Assembly: GCF_016082275.1 (NCBI RefSeq)
Contig: NZ_MOWM01000027.1
Span: 1-62,940 of the forward strand
Length of the DNA stretch: 62,940 bases
Origin: Variovorax sp. E3
GTDB taxonomy: Bacteria; Pseudomonadota; Gammaproteobacteria; Burkholderiales; Burkholderiaceae_C
Direction of reading: 5' to 3'
The position numbers and the translations under genes are program-made. Each line of letters begins with the position of its first letter. Position 1 is the stretch's first letter. Under the pieces are notes generated by a model. The model worked only from the letters and a program-made list of their open reading frames with translations. It made no database searches and was not told the origin of the DNA. Below are positions 44,761 to 53,681 of the stretch, one piece after another.

Positions 44761-44802
44761 AAAAAGAAGCCGACCCCGCTTGCGCAGGGCCGGCTTCTTT
44801 TT
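44761..44802. terminator. Bidirectional rho-independent terminator
   Basis: A 16-bp stem (AAAAAGAAGCCGaCCC against GGGcCGGCTTCTTTTT, one mismatch) around a 10-base loop, with A and T runs at the two feet. It can terminate the dienelactone hydrolase transcript on the plus strand and the small secreted protein transcript on the minus strand. Confidence 0.9.
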
Positions 44803-44847
44803 CTTGAGAAAGCAGCTTCGCCACCCAGGCGAAGCAGGCGCTACCGA

Positions 44848-45228
44848 TTACAGCGGCAACGCGTCGCCACGGGCGGCGGCACGGGCCGCTGCGCGCACGG
44901 TGGCACGGTCGAGGCCGCTGGCCAGCACCGGTGCCACGCGCGAGGTCACGCCTTCGGCGTAGGGGTTCTCGCTGTGCGCGGCGGCCACGGCCTCGGCGCG
45001 AACGGCGGCGCGGCTGGTGGTCGAGGCGATCAGTTGCACGGGGCCCGAGTTGGCGCCGTCGGCATAGGGGTTGGCGCTGTGCGCGGCCACCACGGCCTGG
45101 CCGGCGACATCGGCGCGGCTGTTGGCCGAGGTCAGTTGATGCACGCCGTCATAGGTTTCGGCGTGGGCACCACCGGCGGCGGCGAGCAGGGCAAGGGCAA
45201 CGGCGGAGAGGAGCTTCGAGGCGGTCAT
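44848..45228 (-). CDS. Small secreted protein with duplicated AHSxNPYA motif (DUF4148-like)
   Basis: A 126-residue exported protein: signal peptide about 1-23 (ending GGAHA), then two copies of a roughly 40-residue unit, each with VxAAHSxNPYAxG (QAVVAAHSANPYADGANSG and EAVAAAHSENPYAEGVTS) and Arg/Ala-rich helices (SRAAVRAEAV, RATVRAAARAAARGD). This matches the DUF4148-like small periplasmic proteins common in Burkholderiales, function unknown. AAGGAA before the ATG. Shares a bidirectional terminator with the hydrolase gene. Confidence 0.75.
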   Translation of the reverse strand: MTASKLLSAVALALLAAAGGAHAETYDGVHQLTSANSRADVAGQAVVAAHSANPYADGANSGPVQLIASTTSRAAVRAEAVAAAHSENPYAEGVTSRVAPVLASGLDRATVRAAARAAARGDALPL

Positions 45229-45401
45229 TCTGGATTCCTTCAATTGGTTGGGTTTGTTTCACCTGGATCAGCTGAAGGGCCGGTCCATGGGATGAATTGT
45301 GCGTCGCCATCTAGGTAAAAACCCTAGGCAAAAGGAACCGCGGTGTTCATGCGAAGGAAACAATCGCACCGCGCGCACCCAACCCCTGCCCGCTCGCGCC
45401 C

Positions 45402-46055
45402 TCAGTCGAGCAACACGCCCGCCAGCACCGTGCTCACGATGGTCTCGAGCGCCTGCTCGTAGTGCACGGCCGTGAGCTTCTTCACCTGCAGCACCGCGTT
45501 CACGATGGGCTCGTAGTCGGCATAGAACTGGGTCGAGGCCCAGAGCATGAAGAGAAAGTGCCGCGCGTCGATCTTGCGGATCTTCCTGGCGGCCATCCAG
45601 GCTTCGAGCACCTCGATGCTGGCGGCCGTGCTCTGCGCAATGTGCGCCCGGTCGGCCGCCGACAGGAACGCGCCGCCGCGCACCACCTCGTTGGCGAACA
45701 GCCGCGCCTCGAGCGGGTTCTTGCGGCCCAGCTTGAGCTTGGCCTCGACATAGGCGCGCAGCGCAACGGCCGGCTCCGTGCCCGCGTCGAGGATGCGCAG
45801 CGCGCTGTCCCACTCCTCCAGCAGCGGCGCGAAGGTGGCGCTGTAGAGCTCCTCCTTGGTCGCGTAGTAGTAGTAGACGTTGGCCTTGGGCAGCTCCGCC
45901 ACGGTCGCGATCTCCGCGATGCGCGCGCCGTCGAAGCCCTTGGCCGCGAACACCTCGCTGGCGGCCTTGAGGATCTTGCGCTTGTTGGCCGCCCTGATCT
46001 CTCTGTCGGCCGTGGTTTCCGGCGTCGAGGGTCGTGTTGTCTTGGTGTCGCGCAT
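45402..46055 (-). CDS. TetR family regulator, RutR-like
   Basis: A 217-residue repressor: HTH ARIAEIATVAELPKANVYYY with YATKEELYSATF, then a C-terminal domain of the RutR/YcdC type (VRGGAFLSAADRAHIAQSTA, DARHFLFMLWASTQFYADY). RutR in E. coli senses uracil/thymine and binds TTGACCANNTGGTCAA. Two near-perfect copies of that sequence lie in the divergent gap to the UDG-GMC-ABC operon, which makes this the likely repressor of the whole operon, relieved by a nucleobase-like ligand. ATG at 46055 chosen because the domain follows shortly after; an upstream start 30 bp earlier is possible. Confidence 0.86.
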   Translation of the reverse strand: MRDTKTTRPSTPETTADREIRAANKRKILKAASEVFAAKGFDGARIAEIATVAELPKANVYYYYATKEELYSATFAPLLEEWDSALRILDAGTEPAVALRAYVEAKLKLGRKNPLEARLFANEVVRGGAFLSAADRAHIAQSTAASIEVLEAWMAARKIRKIDARHFLFMLWASTQFYADYEPIVNAVLQVKKLTAVHYEQALETIVSTVLAGVLLD

Positions 46056-46134
46056 GGCTATGAGTCGCTTTTTGACCGGGAACAAATTCTAGAGGCGCAT
46101 CCATCTATCAGCGGGAAAGCACCAGCAAAAAATT

Positions 46135-46150
46135 CTGACCAACTCGTCAA
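46135..46150. promoter_or_regulatory. RutR-type operator, site 1
   Basis: CTGACCAACTCGTCAA matches the RutR palindrome TTGACCANNTGGTCAA at 12 of 14 specified positions. Read on the minus strand it is TTGACGAGTTGGTCAG, nearly identical to site 2, so the two sites are mirror-oriented with centres 34 bp apart. Confidence 0.7.
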
Positions 46151-46168
46151 TTTCTTGCTTAGAATTTC

Positions 46169-46184
46169 TTGACGAAATGGTCAG
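46169..46184. promoter_or_regulatory. RutR-type operator, site 2
   Basis: TTGACGAAATGGTCAG matches TTGACCANNTGGTCAA at 12 of 14 positions. It lies 23 bp before the start of the UDG-family gene; its TTGACG half could also be a -35 element, so repressor binding would block the operon promoter directly. Confidence 0.7.
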
Positions 46185-46207
46185 CTTTTAAAGTTTGAAT
46201 GTAGCTC

Positions 46208-47059
46208 ATGCCCCAAGCCCTGCGCACCGCACTGCAAGAAACACTGGCCGACTGGCAGCACGACCTGCCCCAGGCCTGGCGCGCCGCGCTCGGTGACGTG
46301 CGCCTGGACTTCGAAGGCGTCGACGCGGGCCTGCAACTCGAAGCGTGGGAGCCCGTGTTCCCTGCGCGCAAGGCACGCCGCCTGCCCGGCATGCCGGCCG
46401 GCGCGCACATGCTCAAGGCCTTCGACAGCGTGATGCCGTCCAAGGTGCGCTGCCTCGTGCTGGGGCAAGACCCGTATCCGTCGATCGACATCGCCACGGG
46501 CCGCGCCTTCGAGGTCGGCAACGTGGCCGAATGGCGCGAGCTCGACAAGATGTTCACCAAGAGCATCCGCGCCTGGGTGCAGATGCTGGCCGAGGCACGC
46601 ACCGGCGACGCGAGCTACGGCGGCAGCTTCGCCAACTGGCCGCGCACGCTCGCGGCCATCGAATCGGGCGCGCTGCCCTTCGAGACGCCCGCCACGCTGA
46701 GCGACCGATGGATCGACAGCGGCGTGCTGCTGCTCAACACCTCCTTCACGCTGAGCCGTTTCCAGGTGGCGATCGATCCGCACCAGTCGCTCGGCCACCT
46801 CGTGCTGTGGAAACCGCTGATCCAGGCCGTGCTGGCGCACCTGCTGCAACGCGGCGAGCCGCTCGTGTGCATGGGCTTCGGCGCCTCGGCCGCGCAGGCC
46901 TTCGCAGCGGCGGGCATTGCCCAGGGCCGCAGCGGCAACGTCGCCTGCATCCTGCGCGAGCACCCCGCCTACGCGGACGCCGTGCTCGGCCTGCCCAACC
47001 CCTTTGCCCTGTGCAACGCGCATCTCGCCGAGATGGGCTGCGCCCCCACGAACTGGTGA
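46208..47059 (+). CDS. Uracil-DNA glycosylase family protein (operon-embedded, atypical)
   Basis: A 283-residue UDG-fold protein. Motif A appears as LGQDPYPSIDIATGRAFEV, keeping the GQDPY with catalytic Asp but replacing the usual His by Pro. The middle keeps GVLLLNTSFTLSRFQ (family-1 LLLNxxLTV). The C-terminal HPS loop reads REHPAYAD, retaining His-Pro only. The N-terminal 75 residues are longer than in typical Ung and of unknown role. It is first in a RutR-regulated operon ending in a nucleobase-type importer and amidohydrolase, an odd place for a repair enzyme; it might act on free or nucleoside forms of a base, which is speculative. Confidence 0.75.
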   Translation: MPQALRTALQETLADWQHDLPQAWRAALGDVRLDFEGVDAGLQLEAWEPVFPARKARRLPGMPAGAHMLKAFDSVMPSKVRCLVLGQDPYPSIDIATGRAFEVGNVAEWRELDKMFTKSIRAWVQMLAEARTGDASYGGSFANWPRTLAAIESGALPFETPATLSDRWIDSGVLLLNTSFTLSRFQVAIDPHQSLGHLVLWKPLIQAVLAHLLQRGEPLVCMGFGASAAQAFAAAGIAQGRSGNVACILREHPAYADAVLGLPNPFALCNAHLAEMGCAPTNW

Positions 47060-47063
47060 CCCC

Positions 47064-48689
47064 ATGAACGACAAGAACGACTACGACTACATCATCGTGG
47101 GCGCGGGCTCCGCGGGCTGCGCCCTCGCCGCGCGCCTGAGCGCGCGCCCGGCCACGCGCGTGCTGCTGCTGGAGGCCGGCGGCAAGGACTCGAACCCGCT
47201 GTTTCGCCTGCCGATGCTGATGGGCAAGCTGTTCCAGTCGGGCATCTACAACTGGCACTTCCACACCGAGCCCGAGCCCAACCTCAACGGCCGCAAGATC
47301 TACTGGCCGCGCGGCAAGGTGCTGGGCGGCACGTCGACCATCAACGGCATGATCTACGTGCGCGGCGGCAAGCAGGACTACGACGGCTGGGCCGCCATGG
47401 GCAACCCCGGCTGGTCGTACAAGGACGTGCTGCCCGCCTTCAAGCGCTCCGAAGGCCACATCCAGCGCGACGGCGTGTTCCACAACGCCAAGGGCGAACT
47501 CACCGTGTGCCGCGCGCGCGGATGGAACGCGCTGCTCGACGTGTTCTGCGCGGCGGGCCAGCAGGCGGGCTACCCGCTCAACGACGACTTCAACGGCGCC
47601 AGCCAGCTCGGCTTCGGCCGCTACGACTTCACCATCAAGAACGGCAAGCGCTGGTCGACCTCGTTCGCGTTCCTGCGCCCCGCGCTCCAGCGCAGCAACC
47701 TCAAGGTCGTGACGCGCGCGCGCACCCACAAGGTGCTGGTCGAGCGGGCCCGGGCCGTGGGCGTGTCCTATGAAGTCGCCGGCCAGATGCACACCGTGCG
47801 CGCGCGCAAGGAAGTGATTCTTTGCGCCGGCGTGGTCGGCTCGCCGCACCTGCTGATGCTGTCGGGCATCGGCCCGAAGGACGAGCTGGACCAGCACGGC
47901 ATTGCGGTGCTCAAGCCGCTGCCCGGCGTGGGCGGCAACCTGCAGGACCACGTCGACTGCGTCATGTCGTACGAGTGCAAGCAGCCCGTCACGCTCTACA
48001 AGGACCTGCGCTTCGACAAGATCGCGTTCTCGGTGGTGCAGGGCATGCTGTTCGGCGAAGGCATCACCACCACCTTTCCCTACGAGGCCGGCGCCTTCAT
48101 CAAGACCTCGCCCGCGCTCGAGAATCCCGACGTGCAGCTGCACTTCATGCCCGCGCTCGAGAAGACGGCCAACCTGTATTTTCCCAACCCGTTCAAGAAA
48201 AGCACGGTCGAGGCCAAGCACGGCTTCACGCTGCGCGTGGGGCCGGTCAACCCGAACAGCAAGGGCCGCATCCGGCTGCGCTCGGGCCGCCCGACCGACG
48301 CGCCGATGATCCAGCCCAACTACCTGGACACCGAGTTCGACCGCAAGACCATGGTCGATGCGATTCGCGCCACGCGCCGCATCATCGACCAGCCCGCGTT
48401 CGACGCCTACCGTGGCAAGGAAATTGCACCGGGCCCCGACAAGCAGAGCGACGAAGACCTCGTCGCGTGGCTGCGCGCCACCGCCATGACCACCTTCCAC
48501 CCCGTGGGCACCTGCAAGATGGGCCACGACGAGATGGCCGTGGTCGACCACCGGCTCAAGGTGCACGGCATTGCCGGCCTGCGCGTGGCCGACGCCTCGA
48601 TCATGCCGGTCATCTCGAGCGGCAACACCAACGCCCCGGCCATCATGATCGGCGAGAAGTGCGCCGAATTCATCCTGGCCGGCGAATAG
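47064..48689 (+). CDS. GMC family FAD oxidoreductase (choline/alcohol dehydrogenase-like)
   Basis: A 541-residue flavoenzyme starting 4 bp after the UDG stop. FAD motif YIIVGAGSAGCALAARLS, GMC signature 1 RGKVLGGTSTINGMIYVRGG, signature 2 GVVGSPHLLMLSGIGP, and the C-terminal catalytic block TTFHPVGTCKMGH with SSGNTNAPAIMIGEK. It oxidises an alcohol or aldehyde carried by the imported compound or its breakdown product. Quinone or cytochrome electron acceptors are typical for this subgroup. Confidence 0.88.
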   Translation: MNDKNDYDYIIVGAGSAGCALAARLSARPATRVLLLEAGGKDSNPLFRLPMLMGKLFQSGIYNWHFHTEPEPNLNGRKIYWPRGKVLGGTSTINGMIYVRGGKQDYDGWAAMGNPGWSYKDVLPAFKRSEGHIQRDGVFHNAKGELTVCRARGWNALLDVFCAAGQQAGYPLNDDFNGASQLGFGRYDFTIKNGKRWSTSFAFLRPALQRSNLKVVTRARTHKVLVERARAVGVSYEVAGQMHTVRARKEVILCAGVVGSPHLLMLSGIGPKDELDQHGIAVLKPLPGVGGNLQDHVDCVMSYECKQPVTLYKDLRFDKIAFSVVQGMLFGEGITTTFPYEAGAFIKTSPALENPDVQLHFMPALEKTANLYFPNPFKKSTVEAKHGFTLRVGPVNPNSKGRIRLRSGRPTDAPMIQPNYLDTEFDRKTMVDAIRATRRIIDQPAFDAYRGKEIAPGPDKQSDEDLVAWLRATAMTTFHPVGTCKMGHDEMAVVDHRLKVHGIAGLRVADASIMPVISSGNTNAPAIMIGEKCAEFILAGE

Positions 48690-48715
48690 AACCCCAGGAC
48701 AAGAAGGAGCACTCC

Positions 48716-49036
48716 ATGATCATCGAACACCGCCTCTACACCTTCCGCCCCGGCACCATCGACCAGTGGCGCGAGAAGTACGAACGCGAGGGCCTGCCCG
48801 TGCAAAAGCGCCACCTCAACCGGTTCGTGGGCCTGTACATCTCCGAGATCGGCCGGCTCCACACCTCGGTGCTGATCTGGGCCTACGACAGCCTGGCCGA
48901 CCGCGAGGCGCGCCGCGCCGCCATGTACGCCGACCCCGAGTGGCAGTCGTTCATCAAGAGCGTGTGGGCGCTGGACGCGATCCAGAGCCAGGACGTGATG
49001 ATCATGAATCCCGTCCCCAGCTCGCCCACGCCCTGA
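48716..49036 (+). CDS. NIPSNAP family protein
   Basis: A 106-residue dimeric alpha-beta barrel protein of the NIPSNAP family: MIIEHRLYTFRPGTIDQWRE, FVGLYISEIGRLHTSVLIWA and YDSLADREARRAAMYADPEW. AAGGAG lies upstream. NIPSNAPs are mostly uncharacterised; in catabolic operons they are thought to act like small monooxygenase-fold or carrier proteins. Lies between the GMC and binding-protein genes, so co-transcribed. Confidence 0.86.
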   Translation: MIIEHRLYTFRPGTIDQWREKYEREGLPVQKRHLNRFVGLYISEIGRLHTSVLIWAYDSLADREARRAAMYADPEWQSFIKSVWALDAIQSQDVMIMNPVPSSPTP

Positions 49037-49091
49037 GCGTTTTTTCGTCCGCAACTTCGTCCGCCCGTTCTTCAACCCGAGAGATATCCGC

Positions 49092-50144
49092 ATGACAAGC
49101 AACGCATCTTCCCGCCCCGCCGCGCCCCGCCGCCAGATCCTCAAGGCCGCGGCCGGCCTTGGCGGCGTGGCCATGGCCAGTGCCCTCTATCCGCTGATCG
49201 CGAATGCCAAGGGCGGGCTGATCGCGCTGGTGCACACGCAAGCCGCGGGCGACGCCAGCGCGGTCGACGCGATGATTGCGCGGCTCAAGCAGCTGGGCAA
49301 GGAAACGGGCATGCAGACGCGCGCCATCTACGCCAAGGACCCCTCGACCTACGAGACCATCTTCCGCACGCTGGGCGACGCGGGCGCGGCCATCATCGTG
49401 TCGACCTTCAACGAGGTGACCGAGCCCTTCAAGGCGCTCGCGCCCAAGTACCCGAAGACGCAGTGGCTGCAGCTGTTCGGCGACGAGATGAAGCCCGCCA
49501 TTCCCAACGTGACCACCGTGTCCTACGACTACTACCTGGGCACCTACCTGGCCGGCATCTTCGCGGGCCGCATGTCGACCACGGGCAAGATCGGCTTCAT
49601 CGGCGGCATGTCGATCCCGCCGTTGAACGCCGACTACAACGCCTTCAAGGCCGGCGTGCTGTCGGTGCGCAAGGACGCCGCCGTCACGGTCGCGTTCGCC
49701 GGTTCGTTCCAGGACCCGGTGAAGGGCCGCGAGATCGCCACGCAGATGTTCAACGGCGGCATCGACTTCATCCAGACCGACGCCGCCGCCACCGACGCGG
49801 GCATCATCGCCGCCGCCAACGACAAGCCGGGCCGCCTGCTGAGCTGCCTGGACCCCGCGCAGTACCCGCAGGGGCCCAAGACGCTGATCTCCATCGTCAG
49901 CCTGCACTTCGGCAAGTCGCTGTACGACGAGGCCAACAAGATCCTCAAGAACGGCAAGGGCGGCACGCACCTGAGCACCGGCCTGGGCACCGGCGTGGTG
50001 GGCCTGGAGCTGTCGCCGCTGTTCCAGAAGGAAGGCGACAAGGCCGTGGCCGCCAAGGCCGAAAAAGTGATGACCGAGATCCGCACCGCGCAGGCGGCCA
50101 TCCTCGGCGGCACGCTGAAGGTGCCGTTCAACACCGTTCTCTGA
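49092..50144 (+). CDS. BMP family ABC transporter substrate-binding protein (Tat-exported)
   Basis: A 350-residue PBP1 (BMP/PnrA) type binding protein. The N-terminus APRRQILKAAAGLGGVAMAS is a Tat signal (RRQILK), so it is exported folded; no lipobox. Family core: KLIALVHTQAAG-like start (GLIALVHTQAAGDASAVDAM), IIVSTFNEVTEPFKALAPKY, YLGTYLAGIFAGRMSTTGKI, ATDAGIIAAANDK. BMP/PnrA proteins bind nucleosides or purine bases, which fits a RutR-type regulator and a deaminase-like amidohydrolase in the same operon. Confidence 0.87.
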   Translation: MTSNASSRPAAPRRQILKAAAGLGGVAMASALYPLIANAKGGLIALVHTQAAGDASAVDAMIARLKQLGKETGMQTRAIYAKDPSTYETIFRTLGDAGAAIIVSTFNEVTEPFKALAPKYPKTQWLQLFGDEMKPAIPNVTTVSYDYYLGTYLAGIFAGRMSTTGKIGFIGGMSIPPLNADYNAFKAGVLSVRKDAAVTVAFAGSFQDPVKGREIATQMFNGGIDFIQTDAAATDAGIIAAANDKPGRLLSCLDPAQYPQGPKTLISIVSLHFGKSLYDEANKILKNGKGGTHLSTGLGTGVVGLELSPLFQKEGDKAVAAKAEKVMTEIRTAQAAILGGTLKVPFNTVL

Positions 50145-50160
50145 ACCCCGCCACCGCAGC

Positions 50161-51725
50161 ATGAACAGCAGTTCCCCGAATGGCGCGGCCGCGCCCGCGC
50201 GCCCCGCGCTGGTGCTCGACGGCGTCACCGTGCAATACGACACCGTGAAGGCGCTGTCGGACGTGTCCATCGCTTTCGAGGAAGGGCGGATTCATGCGGT
50301 GGTCGGACAGAACGGCGCGGGCAAGACCACCTTCGCCCGCGTCTGCTCCGGCCTGGTGAAGCCCACGCACGGCCGCGTGCGCATCGGCGACCACGAGATC
50401 CGCACCGGCCACGTCAACGCCGCGCGCGCGGCGGCGTGGAGCTGGTGCACCAGAGCTTCGCGCTGCCCGCGTCGTTCACCGTGGCGCAGGCCATGGAGTT
50501 CGGCGCCACGCGGCACAGCGGCCTTTTCACATCGCGCCAGCTCGAGAAGCGCTGGCAGGCGCACCTCGACGGGCTGGGCCTTTCGGTGAGCCCGCGCGAG
50601 GTGATCCGCAACCTGCCGATCGAGACGCAGCAGGGCATCGAGATCGCACGGGCGCTGGTCACCGACGCGCGCGTGCTGATCCTGGACGAGCCGACGGCCG
50701 TGCTCGCGCCGGCCGGCGTGGAGACGCTGTTCGAGCGCATCCGCATCCTGAAGAAGCGCGGCGTGACCGTCGTGCTCATCCTCCACAAGATCCGCGAAAT
50801 GATGGCCATTGCCGACACCGTGAGCGTGCTGCGCCGCGGCGAACATGTCACCGGCCCTGTGCCGTGCGCGTCGATCAGCGCGGCCGAACTGAGCCAATGG
50901 ATCATGGGCGACGCGAAGGTGCCGCAGGCGGCCGCCGCGCCGGCCGATGCACCCGCGCGCCCTGCAGCCGACACCCTCGCTGCCCCCACCGTCCTGCGCA
51001 TGCGCCATCTCTCGACCCAGCCCGACGCCGAAGGCGCGGCGCTCAACGACGTGAGCCTGGACATCCGCGCGGGCGAGATCATCGGCATCGCGGGCGTCGA
51101 GGGCAACGGCCAGCGCACGCTGGTGCGCGCCATCGCCGCGCTGGCCGGCACGGCAGCCGGCACGCTGGAGCTCGGCGGCAAGGACATGACGCACAGCGAC
51201 CTCGCCACGCGGCGCGCGGCCGGGCTTCGCATCATTCCGTTCGAGCGCAACGTCGAAGGCCTCTCGCTGAACAGCAGCCTGTGGGAGAACTGGGCCATGG
51301 GCCGCCTGCTGCAAGGCGGCCTGCTCTCGTTCGTGCGCCCGAAGAAGATCCAGGCCGAATGCGACACCGCCCTCACGCAGTGGGACGTGCGCTACGCCAC
51401 CAGCAGCCAGCCCGCGGGCTCGCTCTCGGGCGGCAACGCGCAAAAGGTGATCTTCGCGCGCGAGGTCGACGACAGCGCGCGCCTCATCATCGCCGCGCAG
51501 CCCACGCGCGGCCTGGACATCGGCGCCACCGCCTATGTGTGGAAGGCGCTGCGGCGGGCGCGCGACCGGGGTGCGGCCATCATCCTCATCTCGTCGGACC
51601 TCGACGAGCTCTTCGACATCAGCGACCGCGTGCTGGTCATGCTGCGCGGCCAGGTGGTCGGCGAATACGGCGCGCCCTACGACCTGCGCCAGGTCGGCCA
51701 GGCCATGGTGGGAGCGCACGCATGA
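50161..51725 (+). CDS. ABC transporter ATPase, dual-domain nucleoside type, frameshifted
   Basis: Double ATPase of the RbsA/NupO type. First domain: Walker A HAVVGQNGAGKTTFARV, signature-like LPIETQQGIEIARALVTDA (degenerate LSGGQ), Walker B ARVLILDEPTAVLAP. Second domain: GVEGNGQRTLVRA (non-canonical Walker A, as usual), full signature GSLSGGNAQKVIFAREV, LIIAAQPTRGLDIG. The frame breaks near 50437: NAARAAG then VELVHQSFALPASFT in the next frame; restoring one G gives 521 residues. Stop overlaps the next gene (ATGA). Confidence 0.86.
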
Positions 51726-52759
51726 TGGCCTCACGCATGCTGCCCGTGCTGCGGGTGCTGGTCTTCGTGTGCTTTGCGCTGCTGCTGTGCGCGCTCGCGT
51801 TCATGGGCGCCGGGCTCGACGTGGGCGAGCTGTTCACCGGCATCCTCGACGGTGCGTTCCTGCGCGACGGCGCCTTGCACCAGGGGCTGCGCTGGGCGAT
51901 GCCGCTCTTCATCACCGCGACCGGCGTGGCCATCGCGTTTCGCGCGGGTTTCTTCAACATCGGCGCGCAGGGGCAGTTCTACGTCGGCTCCATCTTCGCG
52001 GCGTTCATGGCCGAGTGGCTCGCGGGCGGTCCGGCGTGGCTGGTCATTGCCTGCTGCCTGCTCGCGGGCATGGTCGGCGGCGCGCTGTGGGCCATGTGGC
52101 CCGGCCTGCTGCGACTGCGCTCGGGCACCGACGAGGTCATCACCACGCTGATGGGCAACTTCCTGGCGGGGCTGCTGCTGGTGTACGTGACCTCCGGCCC
52201 GCTGAAAGACCCGACGGGCTCGGGCCAGCAGGCGTCGAGCCGGCCCATTGCCGACGCGTACCGCATCTCCGATTCGCTGGGCGTGTCGCCGCTCATCGTG
52301 GCGATCACGCTGCTGGTGTTCGCGCTGTCGTGGCTGCTGGCCAACCGCACGGCGCTGGGCATCGTCGCCAACCTCGCGGGGCGCAACCCGACCATGGTGT
52401 CGTGGCAAGGCGCGCGGGTCGGGCGCATCGGGCTGTTCAGCTTCCTGGTGAGCGGCGCGCTCGCGGGGCTGGCCGGCGGCATCGAGCTGCTCGGACCCAA
52501 CGGCCGGCTGGCCAGCGGCTTCCTGCCCGCGCACGGCTTCACGGCCATCCTGATCGCGCTGGTGGCGCAGCTCACCATCGTCGGCACGGCCGTGTCCGCC
52601 CTCTTCTTCGGCGCACTGGCGTCGGCCGCGCTGTACCTGCCGGTGATGGCCGGCATGCCCGCGGCGGCGATCGAGGTCATCAACGCCACCATCGCCCTTT
52701 TCATCACGTCCCGCGCCCGGTGGCTCGACAAGCTCCTGGCCCGCAGAAAGCCCGCATGA
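51722..52759 (+). CDS. ABC transporter permease (nucleoside/BMP type), first subunit
   Basis: A 345-residue permease of the BPD_transp_2 family with about eight to ten helices. FRAGFFNIGAQGQFYVGSIF and LRSGTDEVITTLMGNFLAGL are hallmarks of the first nucleoside-importer permease; the ALAGLAGGIELLGPNGRLAS loop is also typical. Its ATG overlaps the ATPase stop and its stop overlaps the next ATG, so the subunits are made in fixed ratio. Confidence 0.88.
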   Translation: MMASRMLPVLRVLVFVCFALLLCALAFMGAGLDVGELFTGILDGAFLRDGALHQGLRWAMPLFITATGVAIAFRAGFFNIGAQGQFYVGSIFAAFMAEWLAGGPAWLVIACCLLAGMVGGALWAMWPGLLRLRSGTDEVITTLMGNFLAGLLLVYVTSGPLKDPTGSGQQASSRPIADAYRISDSLGVSPLIVAITLLVFALSWLLANRTALGIVANLAGRNPTMVSWQGARVGRIGLFSFLVSGALAGLAGGIELLGPNGRLASGFLPAHGFTAILIALVAQLTIVGTAVSALFFGALASAALYLPVMAGMPAAAIEVINATIALFITSRARWLDKLLARRKPA

Positions 52760-53658
52760 CAGACACGCTCGTCTCCATCCTGATCTCGGGCACGCCGCTG
52801 ATCTACGTCACGCTGGCGGGCGTGCTGGCGCAGCGCGCGGGCATCTGGAACCTGGGCCTCGAGGGGCTGATGATCATCGGCAGCTGCGCGCTCATCGTGG
52901 GCATCGTGCAGACGGGTTCGTTCGTGCAGGCCATGCTGATCGCGGCGGCGCTGTGCGTGGCCGCGTCGGTGCTGCTGTGGTACGTGGTCGAGCAGCTCAA
53001 GGCCAACCCGATCATCGCGGGGCTGGGGCTCACGGGGCTGGGCCTGGGCGGCACCTCGCTGGCCATCCAGGCGCTGTACGACAGCGAAGCCACGGTGACG
53101 GCGCCGTTCGGCATTCCCAAGCTCAACAGCCTGACCGGCGTGGACCTGGGCGCGTTCGGCGGCCTCTCGGTGTTCGTGCTGCTGATGCCGGTGGCGGTGT
53201 GGCTGGTGTGGCTGCTGCTGGAACGCACGCGGCTGGGCCTTCAGATGTCGGCCTCGGGCGAGCACCCGTTCGCCGCGCGCAGCGTGGGCGTGAGCCCCGG
53301 CCGCATGCGCCTGCTGGCGCTGGCGCTGGGCGGCGTGCTGTGCGCCATCGGCGGCGCCGAGCTGGCCGGCGGCAGCCTGCAGATCTTCTCGCAGAACATG
53401 ACGGCGGGCCGCGGCTTCATGGCCTTCGCGGCCGTGATTTTCGGCGCCGGCAGCGCGCTTGGCGCCACGGCGGCGGCCGTGTTCTTCGCCGTGGTGTCGG
53501 CGCTGGGCATTCGCGCGCAGCTGGTGTATGGCGGCGCGATTTCCAACGACCTGCTGCAGTCGCTGCCTTACCTGGCCACCATCTTCGGCGTGTGGCTGAG
53601 CACCAAGCTGCGCGGCGGGCTAGGCTCGATCCGGGGCACGGCCGAGATGCGCGACTGA
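52756..53658 (+). CDS. ABC transporter permease (nucleoside/BMP type), second subunit
   Basis: A 300-residue permease, again BPD_transp_2. The N-terminus TPLIYVTLAGVLAQRAGIWN with LGLEGLMIIG is the signature of the second permease (NupQ/YufQ type), and ARSVGVSPGRMRLLALALGG plus GRGFMAFAAVIFGAGSALG are conserved cores. Forms the heterodimer with the preceding permease. Completes the BMP-ATPase-permease-permease importer. Confidence 0.88.
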   Translation: MTDTLVSILISGTPLIYVTLAGVLAQRAGIWNLGLEGLMIIGSCALIVGIVQTGSFVQAMLIAAALCVAASVLLWYVVEQLKANPIIAGLGLTGLGLGGTSLAIQALYDSEATVTAPFGIPKLNSLTGVDLGAFGGLSVFVLLMPVAVWLVWLLLERTRLGLQMSASGEHPFAARSVGVSPGRMRLLALALGGVLCAIGGAELAGGSLQIFSQNMTAGRGFMAFAAVIFGAGSALGATAAAVFFAVVSALGIRAQLVYGGAISNDLLQSLPYLATIFGVWLSTKLRGGLGSIRGTAEMRD

Positions 53659-53681
53659 CCCCGCCGCAAGGAGCTTCGCGC

